Source of the DNA: Reticulitermes lucifugus
Lineage: Eukaryota > Arthropoda > Insecta > Blattodea > Rhinotermitidae
Reading direction: 5' to 3'
Assembly (NCBI GenBank): GCA_026260175.1
Contig: JAKCWW010000359.1
Coordinates: forward strand, 40,201 to 104,200
DNA length: 64,000 nucleotides
The notes under the pieces were generated by a model, which was not told the origin of the DNA, made no database searches, and saw nothing but the letters and a program-made list of their open reading frames with translations. The position numbers and the translations under genes are program-made. This document shows, in pieces, positions 37,601 to 49,590 of this stretch. Within the stretch, counting starts at the first letter, position 1; every line of letters starts with the position of its first letter.

Positions 37601-38115
37601 ACCGTCGGTGGACAGATGTATCCGTGACGGGTGTTCAAAGAGACATCTATGCTTCAATTCAGAAACTGCGTAATAACAGGACTAGCGCAAAAGGCGATGT
37701 AATAAGCAGCAGGTATTAATGTGTGGACTGATTCCTCGTTTTACGCCTAACGCTGCGTCTTAGGTCATTGGTTAGCCGGTTTGAATATCGTTTCGTCATT
37801 GTTCACTGGAACCTAGAGATCTCAGGTTCGAATTTAGCTTGTGAGAAGGCGTTATTACCTTGTTTTAAGTCCTTCCACGTGTTGCAGATCCAAATATGCG
37901 GAATTCTATGTCGTACAATAGGTAGATTACTTTATGCCAGACATAAAATATTTCCATGTAATACATCAAATGCTTCTGTGCCATGCATAAAATTCTTCGA
38001 GCGATAGAGAAAAACGTGAACACCTAATTTGGATGTAAGTTTGGGCCGAGATTCCAACCGTGAACCCCCAGAATAGGAAGCAGGATTATCAAGCTACTGT
38101 GCCAGGATGTTCGGG
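34700..38115. other. Intergenic, no feature recognised
   Basis: Several 60-120 codon frames (for example 36528-36887) show no family features. 37770-37850 contains a tRNA-like B box in CAGGTTCGAATTTAG, possibly a worn SINE head. Confidence 0.4.
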
Positions 38116-38117
38116 TA

Positions 38118-38294
38118 ACCTAATGCAGGGGTGCACAAATCCAGGGTGCCAGGGAGCCCGGACGACTAAATTTCTTACGGTGGCGCCTAATATTTGTGGG
38201 TCCTCAACTGCACTTGCTTCGTGTCACCATTCTCGTGTCTACAGTTATGAAGTGACTTCTAGATTTTGGAAAATTTGTGCACCCTGAACTAACG
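38118..38294. mobile_element. Small hAT-type MITE, 161 bp
   Basis: Element 38126-38286. Ends CAGGGGTGCACAAATCC and (inward) CAGGGTGCACAAATTTTCC are inverted repeats. Flanks ACCTAATG and AACTAACG agree at 6 of 8 positions, as expected for an aged hAT duplication. No coding capacity. Confidence 0.75.
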
Positions 38295-38578
38295 GGTACA
38301 CGTGTCTGGAATAGAATAAGCACCGCGCGAACGACAGTTGGTCGATACTGTGTTTTAAAAACTGAATGGTGAAGTAGTTATCAGCCGGGTGACCCAGAGA
38401 ATGAAGTCATTGAATACCTTAGAAATAGGCGATCGGACATGAATATCTGGCAGAAGCAGGATTTTTCTTTTCGTCGTCATGGCCAGACCGGCTCTGGGTC
38501 ATACCAATTATTGTATCCAATCTTTATCAGGAGTAAACGACCGGAGTGTCATGATAACTAACAAGACGAGTAACTGTG

Positions 38579-38740
38579 ACCCTGGATAGCTAAATGAGTA
38601 AAGGACTCGAAGACCTGCATTCAATTACCGGTAGGAGTCGGAATTTTTCTCCGCCGTCTGCCCGACTGTGGAACCCGCCCTGACTACTGTCCAGTGTGTA
38701 GTTGTAGTACAGCAGCAGGAATGTGGACGTGACTACTCAT
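38579..38740 (+). mobile_element. Worn SINE B fragment
   Basis: GACCCTGGATAGCTAAATGA, AAGGACTCGAAGACCTGCAT, TTTTTCTCCGCCGTCTGCCC and CTGACTACTGTCCAGTG follow the order of SINE B, but the B box is lost. Confidence 0.45.
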
Positions 38741-39389
38741 GTCTATGAAGTAGGTTGCCGAGGTTGAGAATAAAGTTGAATGTTTTTTTTTATTTCGCCT
38801 ATATCCCTTCTGCCGTAGGGTTTAGACTAAGGAATATCTTAATTTTTATATTATCAACTGTTTTGAGCTTCTGATTAATTCATTTCCCCATATCCATGTT
38901 GGCTATAGATATCTTATTATTTGCACAATAAAATCCAACTGTCGCTACTTGTGTTTGCTGGATATAAGCCTACCACAGAATGGCAGAATGATTGCTGATA
39001 TGAAGCAGGCATATCTCGTGTTGTTCTTTATCAGCTTCTGAATTCATCATGTGATTAGCTGCAAGTTAAACATGCACTACCCAATCAGTGTTAGTCTGGT
39101 ACAGATGAGTCTGCTGTCATAGCTCGCGTAAATACCTTCTTATCAAGACACTGTTTTTAAAGCACGCAAAATAAGTTTTAATTTGTTTTCTGCAGAAAAT
39201 TGTCCACAAAGCTTTCCACAATGCAAACTGAATGTTTGCTATTTCTACAGTACGAGTAAAAAAGCATAATAGGTTAGAAATAAGAGAGTTTCATATGCAG
39301 ATTGTCGTTAGTTTACGACACTCCCGTTTGCGCCCATTTTAAATTACGATGTGTGTGAGGGAAACCAGTTCGAGGACAATCCCATAACT

Positions 39390-39850
39390 CTGGGAAAACT
39401 CAAACTAGCACCGTTTCTAGGACATGAGGAAAACCCACTCTGGAAGAAATGTGATCCTTCTACTGTCAGGTTCTCTATCTGCAAAGGTAATAGAGTTAGC
39501 TGCGAAGTGTAACTTCAGACGTTGTATATGACAGGGAGGAAAGCCTGGGACGTCGTTTAGGGTGCAGTTAAGTCATGGGAAACCGGTTGCTCGGGGAAAA
39601 CATAAACGAGCCCCGTTACTAGGGTACGGGTAAAACTCACTCGGGGGAAACCGCAAAATAGAACCGTTGCTAGGATACGGAAAAACCGTATATATCGGAG
39701 GAATACCGAACCAAAAATCTTGGTAGGAAAACGGTAATTCTAATTTGGGCAGTCCCATTCTCAGGGAAAACCAAAACTAGAGCTGTTGATAGAATATGGG
39801 GAAACACTACTATTGGAAAACCCAGCGTTCTGGGAAATACCAATCGAGTG
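39390..39850. repeat. Degenerate minisatellite, about 51-bp unit
   Basis: Five to six worn units carrying GGGAAAAC, ACTAGAACCGTTGCTAGG and ATACGGAAAAAC, for example near 39391, 39573, 39622 and 39755, with an unrelated stretch (39440-39570) between the first and second unit. Confidence 0.7.
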
Positions 39851-39949
39851 GTTGTACTTCTAATGCTGGGATACTGTGAATACACAATCTGTTCTTCCTG
39901 AAATGAAATTCCGCACGGGCGCGTTAAAATACAGAAAATAACAAGTAAC

Positions 39950-42900
39950 AATTAAATATCGCTGAGCAACTGGTGCAGAAGAAAGCACATAAATAAGTAG
40001 ACAAGCACTGTAGGGAAATATAAATACATACAAACGTTCTGGAGCTGTGTAAATCCAGTTGAAGTGTGATGGCCAGCAAAACACAGTACAGATGTAATAC
40101 ACAATATGAACGCAACAAGGTGGCTTTCAGCAATATATATGGTCCAGTCATGTGAAGAACATTGGCCTGCAACACATCAGTGGTTCAGCCCTGACAGCAA
40201 TGGCATGTGGTGAACACCCACTGCGTGTCTTGACGTCATCAGTGTGAATAGATGAGAGGAAGAGTAATTTAGGAATTCTCACAGATCGCACGACTTCCAG
40301 GTTTTCGGGAATGCCAGTTGTAAAAGAGAAGAAACGTGCCACTTCATTGGTTGATAAATTATTATGTGGGCTTGTACATCATTCTAGGGAGAGCAGTAGA
40401 AAGAAATGACGAAGCTTTGAGGACTGATCAAACAAGATTTATAGGAGGAAAATTGGAAGCGACAAGAGGCTGATAAACAAGAAATATTTTAACATGACAT
40501 TATTCTGTTGTTGTCATGTGTGCATCTCATTAAAGCTTGAATATTTATTTATTTATTACTGCTTCTTTTAACTGCATTTTCAGTCAACGTAAGTCGGGAA
40601 AGCAGGTCACCAGGCCGAGATTTGAATTGAGGCGGAAAGGGGAAATATACTTAATGTAGAGAGGGTAACTGAGAAAGAGGAGTAAGGGGAGAGGTTATCA
40701 AGAATTATGAACTAAGAATTACGTCTGCGAGTATAATTCTAGGGAGGCCCTATAAGAAACGTAGCGATCTGTTTCTACCCACAGTGTTGTCTAGTTTTTC
40801 AATCACACATATTGAGTTGTAAAATAGTACAGATATTTTCATCGCCGCCATTTTTATCGTTTAAAGAACCTCCATTTTACCAAATTGATGGGTATATTTA
40901 GAATTTCTCTATACTACACGCTAATTTCAGATTCCTAGCCTTAGAAGTACATTATATATCGCAGCATACCGCATAGCTGCAAGCGTATGTCGCGTGACTG
41001 AATGTTGTTTACAAAATCTGCATATCCTGTGAGTATCAATCACCACACAAACTCTCTGGTCCCTGCACTGTGACATTAGTTTCCCAGAAGTTGGGCACGC
41101 TCATGTTGGTATAATTGATGGTGGGGAATTACGAAGACAGTAGGTGGCGTGGCGTTGTCTTCAATGTAATGCTCATACGAAGTTCGACTGAGGTTTTGAG
41201 GACAGCCAGACACACGGACACATTCACGAACATACTGATGTCACAGGCACATCCTTAATTATGGATCAGGAAAAGTAAGTTCAAATTTCGTGATGCACAG
41301 CATTTTCATACGCCTCAGAAAGAAGCAAAGGTACTGTCTGCCATCCATAACTCACGTAGGCCTACTTCGCCGTGATATGAACCAAGGGCACGCATAACGA
41401 GGTTACTGAAATGAGTGCGCTATCGAAACAAGATATTCAGGTCAATTATCGAGTCAGCTCATGAAAGCTGTTATGCGCTAAGATTTAGTCGCGTCTGCCT
41501 TCAACAGATGGCGAGCGGGTATAGATATCCTGCAGCATGATTTGCGAATATATCCTTGTTGGTCGTGTAAAGAGTCTTGCAAGGATATATAATCAATGGC
41601 TCGAAAGGCACACCAAACATCCGAAATTTGTCGTCACATTTCAATCATATATATTGGTTGAGTAAAACTGTGCAAAAGACTGCCTCCACTTACACCAGGA
41701 TTTTTGCAGTACAAAGCCTTTTTTTTGCAGTTTTACAAACATTATCATTTAATGACCAATCCCACAATCTACCAGGCAAATTGACGATTGTCAAAACGTC
41801 TCTCCAAGTCCTGCAGTCGAGACATCCTCATCGCTAGACTTTTAACTTAGTCATTGTGTTCCTCATCATGGTTTTACGCTTTCAACAGTTTTTCTTTTTT
41901 TTTATATTCTGTTTTATTTATACTATTAATAAAAACTTCAGATCTGCCAAGCACGTTTATCAGTATTTGAACACCAATCCAAATTTTAGCAAATTCATTC
42001 CTTATACATCGTATTCGATTCCATGTGTTCGGCTCAACTTGCTAGTTTAGCCATTACGAATCAATTACATTTTATACTTCTTCTGTTACGTGTATATCGT
42101 ACAAAAATTGCCAGCCCTTTTCATCTTACTTTTAACCACCACTTTAATATTATTCTGCTTTCTTAAATTTGCCCTTACAAATAATAATGGAACATACAAG
42201 TTTTCTGCCATTAACGGCGACTGTTGTTTTTTGAAAAACCATCACCCAATTCGTTCATTTCTTCTTCTAACCACGTGGTAAAATTTGGATAATGCTACCA
42301 TAAAAAATGGGGAATTGTGAAGTCATCTTCCGCTTTACTGTCATTCACATTGTATATTTCATACCAGTTACAATCTTCATGCTGTTCTGCTAATTTTGTC
42401 TCGAACATACACCACCCATCCTCCAGTATTTCTGCACATCTTACTATGCTTCTACTTTCGAACAAAGAAAGAAACTGTCAAACATCTTTCACATCCGCTC
42501 AAGAATTTAATCAGTCCATGAATGAATGACCATAGAAGGAAAACGAATCTGTTCAACTGTCTGTCCGTCCTTTTATTTTAGTAACACAACCTGAAGAAAT
42601 CAAGCCGTCGCCATACCTGTAAGAGTACTTTTCATAATACAGAATGATGTACATATACGAACGTTATATCCCAGCATACAATATTTAAGGTGGTTTCCGT
42701 AACAGTTCTCGTGTCCACAGTATTTTATTTTACGCCACAGAAAAAAAAAATCTTGCTTAGAAATCTGTTTTGAAACTCATCTTCGGGGTCCGACATTGAC
42801 AGTCGCTAGCACCTCAGAACCTCCTACACGAGTCATGGAAAGTAAACTTTACGTACGGATAATCTGTAGTGACCTACATAAGTAATTTGATCAAAACGGT

Positions 42901-43185
42901 CAATCCACAAACATTGTGCATAGGACATTTCTTTTGTGTACCCTTTGGGAATAACCGTATTTCTTTGTCTGATCGCCGCCCTATCAAACGTACATGCGTG
43001 CTTTATGTTTGTTTAGTAAGAGGTACTACCCCACAAGATCAAACTTTGCACAAGCAACGGCATTTCTCGGAGGAGTGCGAGTGCTGATTGATCCTTTTAC
43101 CCTATTATCTGTGGTATGGGGTGTACCACACCACAGATAGTCAGTTGTGTACAGGTCTACAAAGTGCTGCGACTGCTAGGGTATA
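39950..43185. other. Intergenic, no feature recognised
   Basis: T-rich segment at 41690-42500 and otherwise unremarkable. A 64-codon minus frame at 40148-40342 is not recognised. No gene supported. Confidence 0.4.
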
Positions 43186-43663
43186 CCTTAAACCAGTGGT
43201 ATTCAACCTGGGGTACGCTTACCCTTGGGGGTACGCGAAGACATCTTACGGGGTACGTAAAATTAAAAAACAAAGATAAATATATTATTTCGTGATAAAC
43301 ACTGAATCATCAGGGCCAGATTTAGGGTTAGCCANNNNNNNNNNNNNNNNNNNNNNNNNNNNNNNNNNNNNNNNNNNNNNNNNNNNNNNNNNNNNNNNNN
43401 NNNNNNNNNNNNNNNNNNNNNNNNNNNNNNNNNNNNNNNNNNNNNNNNNNNNNNNNNNNNNNNNNNNNNNNNNNNNNNNNNNNNNNNNNNNNNNNNNNNN
43501 NNNNNNNNNNNNNNNNNNNNNNNNNNNNNNNNNNNNNNNNNNNNNNNNNNNNNNNNNNNNNNNNNNNNNATTATGCACCAACAACTTTGGGGGTACAAAG
43601 TTGAAGAGAAATTATATGTTGGGGTACGCGAACAAAAAAAAGTTGAATACCACTGCCTTAATC
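43186..43663. mobile_element. hAT-type MITE containing an assembly gap
   Basis: Ends CAGTGGTATTCAACCTGGGG (43194) and, read inward from 43655, CAGTGGTATTCAACTTT are inverted repeats. Both halves carry GGGGTACGCG motifs. Flanks CCTTAAAC (43186-43193) and CCTTAATC (43656-43663) match at 7 of 8 positions. The interior is partly N. Confidence 0.88.
43335..43569. other. Assembly gap (235 N)
   Basis: A run of N inside the hAT-like element. Frames drawn across it are artefacts. Confidence 0.99.
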
Positions 43664-43739
43664 CATGCTCTATGCTAACGGGTTTATCGCACTGTCCGGC
43701 AAAAGCTGTATGTGGAATCGAATAACGTATCTACTTTTA

Positions 43740-44330
43740 TAGAATATTTACGTATGCAATAAACGATCATCAGCTTCTGGTGTATGTTGATGATGTTAAT
43801 TTATTGGCCGAAAACACAAATATTATAAAGGAAAAGAAATGAGCGTTATCAGCTTGTAGTAAGTAAGTTTATCTATAAGTAAATTCTGAGAAAACTAAGA
43901 ACATATATGTTCATGTCTTGCTACCATACTGCAGGGCAAAATGACAGCATATAGGTTACTAATAAATCCATTAGCAGAGTTTGAATTTTTAGGGACGACA
44001 CTAACAAATCAAAATTGTATGCACCAAGACATTAAGGACAGATTAAAATTCAGGAATACCTGCCACCGTTCGGCCCAGAATCTGTTGTCTTCCTGCTTGG
44101 TATCTGAAAACGTAACGACCAGAATATACAAGGTATAATTTTGCGTGTAAGTGGATGTAAAACTTGGTGTGACGCATTATGGCAGGAACATAACTGAGGG
44201 TGTTCGAGAGTAGGATGTTGAGAAGATGTTGGGTGCGTTCTGTTCGGCGCGGCGCGTGCATCTGGAATCACAGAAGAGAGTTAATCAGAGGTGCCTGGTC
44301 GGTGCGGCGGGTGTCCCTGATTGGACGCGT
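43740..44330 (+). pseudogene. LINE reverse transcriptase C-terminal region, decayed
   Basis: Contains the reverse-transcriptase catalytic box as DHQLLVYVDDVNLLAEN at about 43775, then VNSEKTKNIYVH, FEFLGTTLTNQN, DIKDRLKFRNTCH, LLSSCLVSENVTTRIYK and LRVFESRMLRRCW, in the order seen in arthropod LINE ORF2 proteins. Many stops and frame changes. It probably belongs to the same broad LINE type as the tails at 4628, 5081 and 47380. Confidence 0.85.
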
Positions 44331-44399
44331 TGGTATGGCTTTAAATACTACGGATAGGACGCTGCTGCCGTGCTGGGGAGTTCTTTCTGAGAAAGATAT

Positions 44400-44442
44400 T
44401 AGCATGTCTTGGGGTGCGTGCGCCCTAGGTTAAGAACCACTG
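44400..44442 (+). mobile_element. Solo hAT-like element end
   Basis: Ends AGGTTAAGAACCACTG, the form of a hAT terminal repeat (inward CAGTGGTTCTTAACCT). I did not find its partner end nearby, so it is probably a remnant. Confidence 0.4.
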
Positions 44443-44823
44443 CGCTCTACAGTGTAGTAATGCTGATTAAAAATAACTTAATCAGGTGGTATAAATACCG
44501 ACCATTACGGTTAGTAGCGTACACTCTGATACACTTGCTATATTTAGTAATGCCTCTCGCCACTAATGCTACGTATTATCGCAGTTTCTAAGACTCAGAC
44601 ATATCGTCAGATGTGTACTGTTGTGCTTATCCTTCTGTAGCAGAAGCAGTACATCAGTTCTATGGGATATTTATATATACCTAATGGAAGTGAGTCTCGT
44701 ATGTTAGATTCTGATCTTACAGTTTCTGCTTTCAGTACCTATCAACTCACAACACTCAGTCCAACAAAATGCACTATATTGTTCCCAGGTATTTTATATT
44801 ACAATAACTCGTTGAACACTCCT

Positions 44824-44857
44824 ACATGTTTCGATACCTTATGGAATCATCATCAGG
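44824..44857 (-). ncRNA. Hammerhead-like hairpin motif, copy 2
   Basis: Minus strand: CTGATGATGATTCC, ATAA, GGTATC, GAAACATGTAGGAGT. The stem has one mismatch. Downstream sequence ACATGTAGGAGT is shared with the copy at 62201-62235. Confidence 0.4.
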
Positions 44858-45514
44858 GAATCACATTAAAGTAACACTTCACAAAACCGAACTAGCAATC
44901 CATGTACACAATAAAAAGATGTAAAAAAGTCGACCACTTAAAATGCAGGCATTTGTTTTGTAATGGATCCTCTTATACTGGATATTAATGTTAGAAAATA
45001 TTAAATCAATTAAAATATGAACATGAATAAACATTTAAAATATATAAATGTAGAAATATACATGAAGACTTAGATCGTCGAACGATAGTTGCGATAACCA
45101 ATATAGTATTTACCAGTGTTTTGAAGACAGTGTACGTATTTAAGAAAGGTTAAGACCGTACTAAAATCGGTAGGTTGGGGTAGGCTACAGTTAAATCTAC
45201 TGCACTACTAAGCGTGACGTAAGTGGAGGTCATAAAATAGTTGATAGAGTGGATTGCCTTCTCCTGTGTTGGAATGAATTTTGTGCGTTGATTATCGACA
45301 AGGCACGGAATGAACAATATAAACAAATGAAGTAGTGTACCTATGTCTGCCTGAGGAGCTTACCAGTGCAAGCACTCTGCTAAGAACTATTTCGATGTCA
45401 GGTTTGTATGCCATTGTGCTGGAATTTAAATCGTAACTACTTAAACAAACTGCATATTATTGTGAAGTTTCACGGTTTGGATGTTGATAACTGGTAGGTT
45501 CATGGGTTGATAAA

Positions 45515-45556
45515 GACGTTTCAGAGGATTTTGCTGCATCCATCTTCAAGGTTGAC
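45515..45556 (-). repeat. Dispersed repeat E copy 1
   Basis: On the plus strand GGGTTGATAAAGACGTTTCA, GAGGATTTTGCTGCATCCAT and CTTCAA. It matches 62940-62985 at most positions. Unknown family, related in form to the arms of the hairpin at 52944-53150. Confidence 0.55.
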
Positions 45557-45599
45557 GGAATTACTTCTAGGTGCACGCTGAAATGATTAGGTTGAGGAC

Positions 45600-47370
45600 A
45601 TTGTAGATTACATAAGTGGTTTGCAAGGAATATGATCAATCAGAAACAGGGAAAGAAGAGAGGAGAGAAAGGGCGATAGACGTTGGTCAAGGCAAATAAG
45701 AAATATGAAATGGCAAAGTGTAAATAACGAGGATGTTGAAGAACCTTTCTCAGGGCCAAGATGTATAATCATATTTATAGTTAGGTTACGTTGATGAAGG
45801 ACAATATTGTCAGTGAAAATTGTGGTTGCTGATGTCTGTTTGGGATTCTCGTTTTATCTGCTGTAGGTAATAAAAGCAGCATAATTGACTGCTTGTTACG
45901 TGTATAATATCTGAGACAGATTCTGTAGGCGTGTATCAAGGCGATCTTGGGCCCTTCCAGTAGCTGTACCGAACCCAGTCTTTGATCAAGGACAATTATG
46001 TTGCTTTAACAATAATAAAATGACGTTCCCTTATCTTGTCTACAAATTCTCCGCCTTATATTGAACACTCACTTTTATTACTTTCTTCACAATGGCCCGG
46101 CGATGGACCGTATCGATGATGATGATGATGACGACGATGGGGATGATAATGATGATGATGGTAATAATAATATTATTATTATTCTAAAGAATTTCACTTC
46201 AAACGAAGTTAGAATTTTAATAAGCCAGTTGCTCTTCTACGAACCGGGAATCATAAATAATAAAGAAGTAAAGAACATGTGACAGCTCTGGGAACAAAGG
46301 AAGGACCAGCAGTCGAGAGACCAATCGCTTGTGATCGCATCGTATAAATACCCTGTTGCTGGTAGCAACTCTTACATTGCTTCACGTAGATATGAAATGC
46401 GTAATGACAAATAAATAGACGCTGTTAATTCTCGTAATGTCAGTCGTAAGATCGCTATAATTGCCGTCAGGTCTAATTAAACAATGGCACTGGTAACACG
46501 GAACATCCGACTCGTTATTGCTTATGGAATACTAAATAGTTATGAGGTTAATGGCTTGGGTGCGGAGTACGTGTCTGAGTACTGTGGGGTATTACTGGGA
46601 GTAGACAGGGTAACGATCCTAATATACTAAGCTTCAGAACTGGTCAACTTGACACCAAGGCGGGCACTCCGATATTTCTGTAATATAGTACCGGAGACAT
46701 CACGTCTTCCCGTGTTAAATTCAAATATATGAAGTTGCACACATAAAAACGTATATATTTAGCTGTCGCATATAGTGGACTTAAACGGCGTCTCTCTCCC
46801 TAACAGAACACAGTCCACGACTGGGACCTACGCCGTAAATGGGACGATAACAGTAAAGGTAATATTTGAGAAATGGGATGTGATGAAGGAGACTGGATTG
46901 GTGTGGCTCCGGATATGATCCAGTGTCAAGCTTTTGTGAATACAGTTTTGAGCCTGCGGATTTCTGGAAAGCAGGAAATGCTTTCATTAGCATGGAAAAT
47001 ATAAACGTTTTTCAAAAGATACTCCTCACCATGATATTAAATAGATAGTAAATTAAATCTGGAATTATATTCGGTGACTTGTAATTTCGACAGTTTTGTG
47101 AATGGAATGGGCAATTAACCAGCTATCTGACTGACTGACCGACTGAGAATGAAACAAAAAACAAACAAAGAAAGAAACAAACAAAGACAAACAAACTAAC
47201 AATTAGCAGGCTAACCTTAGGATGCAGAATCCTTGAAAAGTCTTTTATGGAACGCATTATTTACATACTACATTCTTAAGAGCCCACCACTGATTCCTGT
47301 CATAATGCTTAGGAATCCAGTTCAAATTTTCAAACTTCTTTCTTTAAGATATAGTCAAGCCAACAAATGC
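45600..47370. other. Intergenic with a (GAT)n microsatellite
   Basis: GAT/GATAAT triplets at 46114-46184 and an A-rich AAAC/AAAG tract at 47145-47203. No gene supported. Confidence 0.5.
46114..46184. repeat. (GAT)n/(AAT)n microsatellite
   Basis: About 70 bases of GAT triplets grading into AAT and ATT. The frame reading it as poly-Asp is not a gene. Confidence 0.9.
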
Positions 47371-47379
47371 ACGGTGCAT

Positions 47380-47580
47380 ATAATATAAAATTCTTTCTTT
47401 AAGATCCTTTTTCATATTATCTTCCCATCTATGCCTAGGTCTTCAAAGTGGTCTTTTCTCGTCAGTTTTTCCACAAGAATCTGCTATGAATTTTAATCTG
47501 TCCAATGCATGCTTCATGCTACGCCAATCTCAACCTTGACTTCATAGCCCCAATAATATTTCGTGAAGAGTCAGTATTAT
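47380..47580 (-). pseudogene. LINE 3' tail fragment, decayed
   Basis: Minus strand gives DHFEDLGIDGKII, KRILKKE and an upstream YYWGYEVKVE-like piece. This matches the alternate frame of the tail at 5081-5345 (DHLENLGVDGRVLLKRILKK). Short, 5'-truncated copy. Confidence 0.65.
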
Positions 47581-47599
47581 GAAGTTCCTTTTATGGGAT

Positions 47600-49590
47600 T
47601 TTCTTAGTCATCATGTTCCTTCGTCTCTGTTAAGCCCAGCTGGTTTGCTTTGCATTCTTGTCTCAGTTATCATAAATCTTTATGCTTTCGTAGGGCTAGA
47701 ACTCAGTTCTCACACCTGTTCAACGTAGGAGGTAAAATTATACTTTGAATGGCTGAGTGCTGACTGTCCCCTTTGCTTAGGGTTTGGTGGAGTGAAGATT
47801 TTTATGCATTGCTTATTGAATATTCATATGTTTTATTTCATACCACCACCATAATTACTCCGCACACCACATTGAATATGTATTTTATTATCTGCATGCA
47901 TTTCTTGATACAAATATGTTGTACCTGTCGACCTACATAAATTATGATATAGTGGAATTGAAGTCATATTCGTGCTGTATAAACTAATATCGAAATAAGT
48001 TTTCACTTAAGTTTTGTATTCTTTGAAAAGTGTGTAGGTATGCATTACCTTGTTTAGATATACTTGCATACTACACAGAACAGTTGCTTTTGACTTTTAA
48101 GATTTTCGAGGTAAAACGTTATGAATTAGATGGGGTCAGCTGACCACAACGGTGACAGTCAAAGAGTTGCAGCACGGACGGCTCTCTGTTGTATATTTTT
48201 TATTTGTATATAAGACATATGAACGTACATACCACTTACTGTTCAGTTTGAAATAACGACGTCACTTGACTGGGAATAAACTTTTGTTCGCTAATAAAAC
48301 TTAATATTGTACAGTTGTGGTTGACAGAAATTGTAAGAGCACTTACATAAAAGGCACAAGTAAAGAACGGGCGCTGCCTTGGCTCAAAATCCCATACAAA
48401 TAACGTAAAAGTGTGACGTGATGCAGAAATGTTGCCTGCAGATTTGGCGTCAGTCTCTCAGAATTAATGTCCTAACATTGTTGAGGTATGTTGTTATTGT
48501 AAGAAGTACGATATTGTAAAGAACTGAAGAGTGTGTTGCTCGTAACCTGTATCCGAAGAAAGCAGGAAATTGGGAAGTTGGAAAGACCCCAGCGCAAGAG
48601 CCGACTCGTGCATCCTGTTGTAGGGTGTGAAGTGGATTCTCCACCAATAGTCCCGTCTAGGGGAATAGGTGTTGACTACGTAGCCCACCGGCTCAGTGTA
48701 TGATTAATATCCCTCATTACGAATTAAGAAACATTAACAGACAAGTGGTGGTTATGTTTCAGAATGGACTGAATTTACCTTCCCTTTTAATAGTCAATAT
48801 TTAAGATACTTAGACCATGATGTACTTCTTACATTCTTAGGATCTTAAAAGTGGTTAAACAACAGGTGTTTACGGACAGCGGAAATGGAGTTAGAGAGGC
48901 TAATTGACTGGGTTTGGTTACAGTAAATTTAGTGATATGGGAGGTAATATTGTTGATTCTGACGTCTTATGCATTATTACGTCATTTAATTCTACCAGCA
49001 GTTGTCTGTGACGTCGTAGCTATTCACCCAGATATTTTACGTTTTATCTAGCAGAATACATCCGATTACCGTAAAACTCCACACTCTTCGTAGTAAAAAA
49101 TTTGAAGGACTGACATGTATTAGATAATGATTTGTCCTTTCCAATAACTTGTACAAGTTTGTCTTATCTAGTTAGAGATGGTGTTGTACCTTTAAGCTAA
49201 CCCTTTCTTTGATATCAGCGAGGTATCTCCTTTTTTAAGTGCTCTTGTCTTTATAGACACAATGTTTTTGATATTTGATAAGTTCAGCGAATGAAAAGGC
49301 TCTTAGCTTCTGCCAACAATTGAAGCAAAGTATTTGCGAACTTTCTGGAATAAAAATTGCACGTTATAGTAGGAGGATATTTTTAAAATAAAAGCCTTGG
49401 TGAAATAAACTGTTTTAAACCACTGTCAGTGAATGCACTGCGTGAAGTTTTTCAGACATTATAAATTAATGTGGATGTGCGTTGTTTCAGTCCTCAGACT
49501 TGAGGCAATTTTCTTTTCCCACAGCTCTGATCAGTCAGGCAGGTGTGCTTCAGTGTCAATAACACATCTTTTTGCAGGACATCAGATGGG
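47600..49590. other. Intergenic below copy C
   Basis: No gene seen. 48600-48690 reads on the minus strand like a tRNA-derived head (GGTGGGCTACGTAGTCAAC), which I would not call firmly. Confidence 0.4.

Noticed and set aside
43263-43678. Frames of 99-128 codons around 43.3-43.6 kb
   Set aside because: They run through the 235-N gap and are artefacts.
46061-46282. Poly-Asp protein frame
   Set aside because: Produced by the GAT microsatellite.
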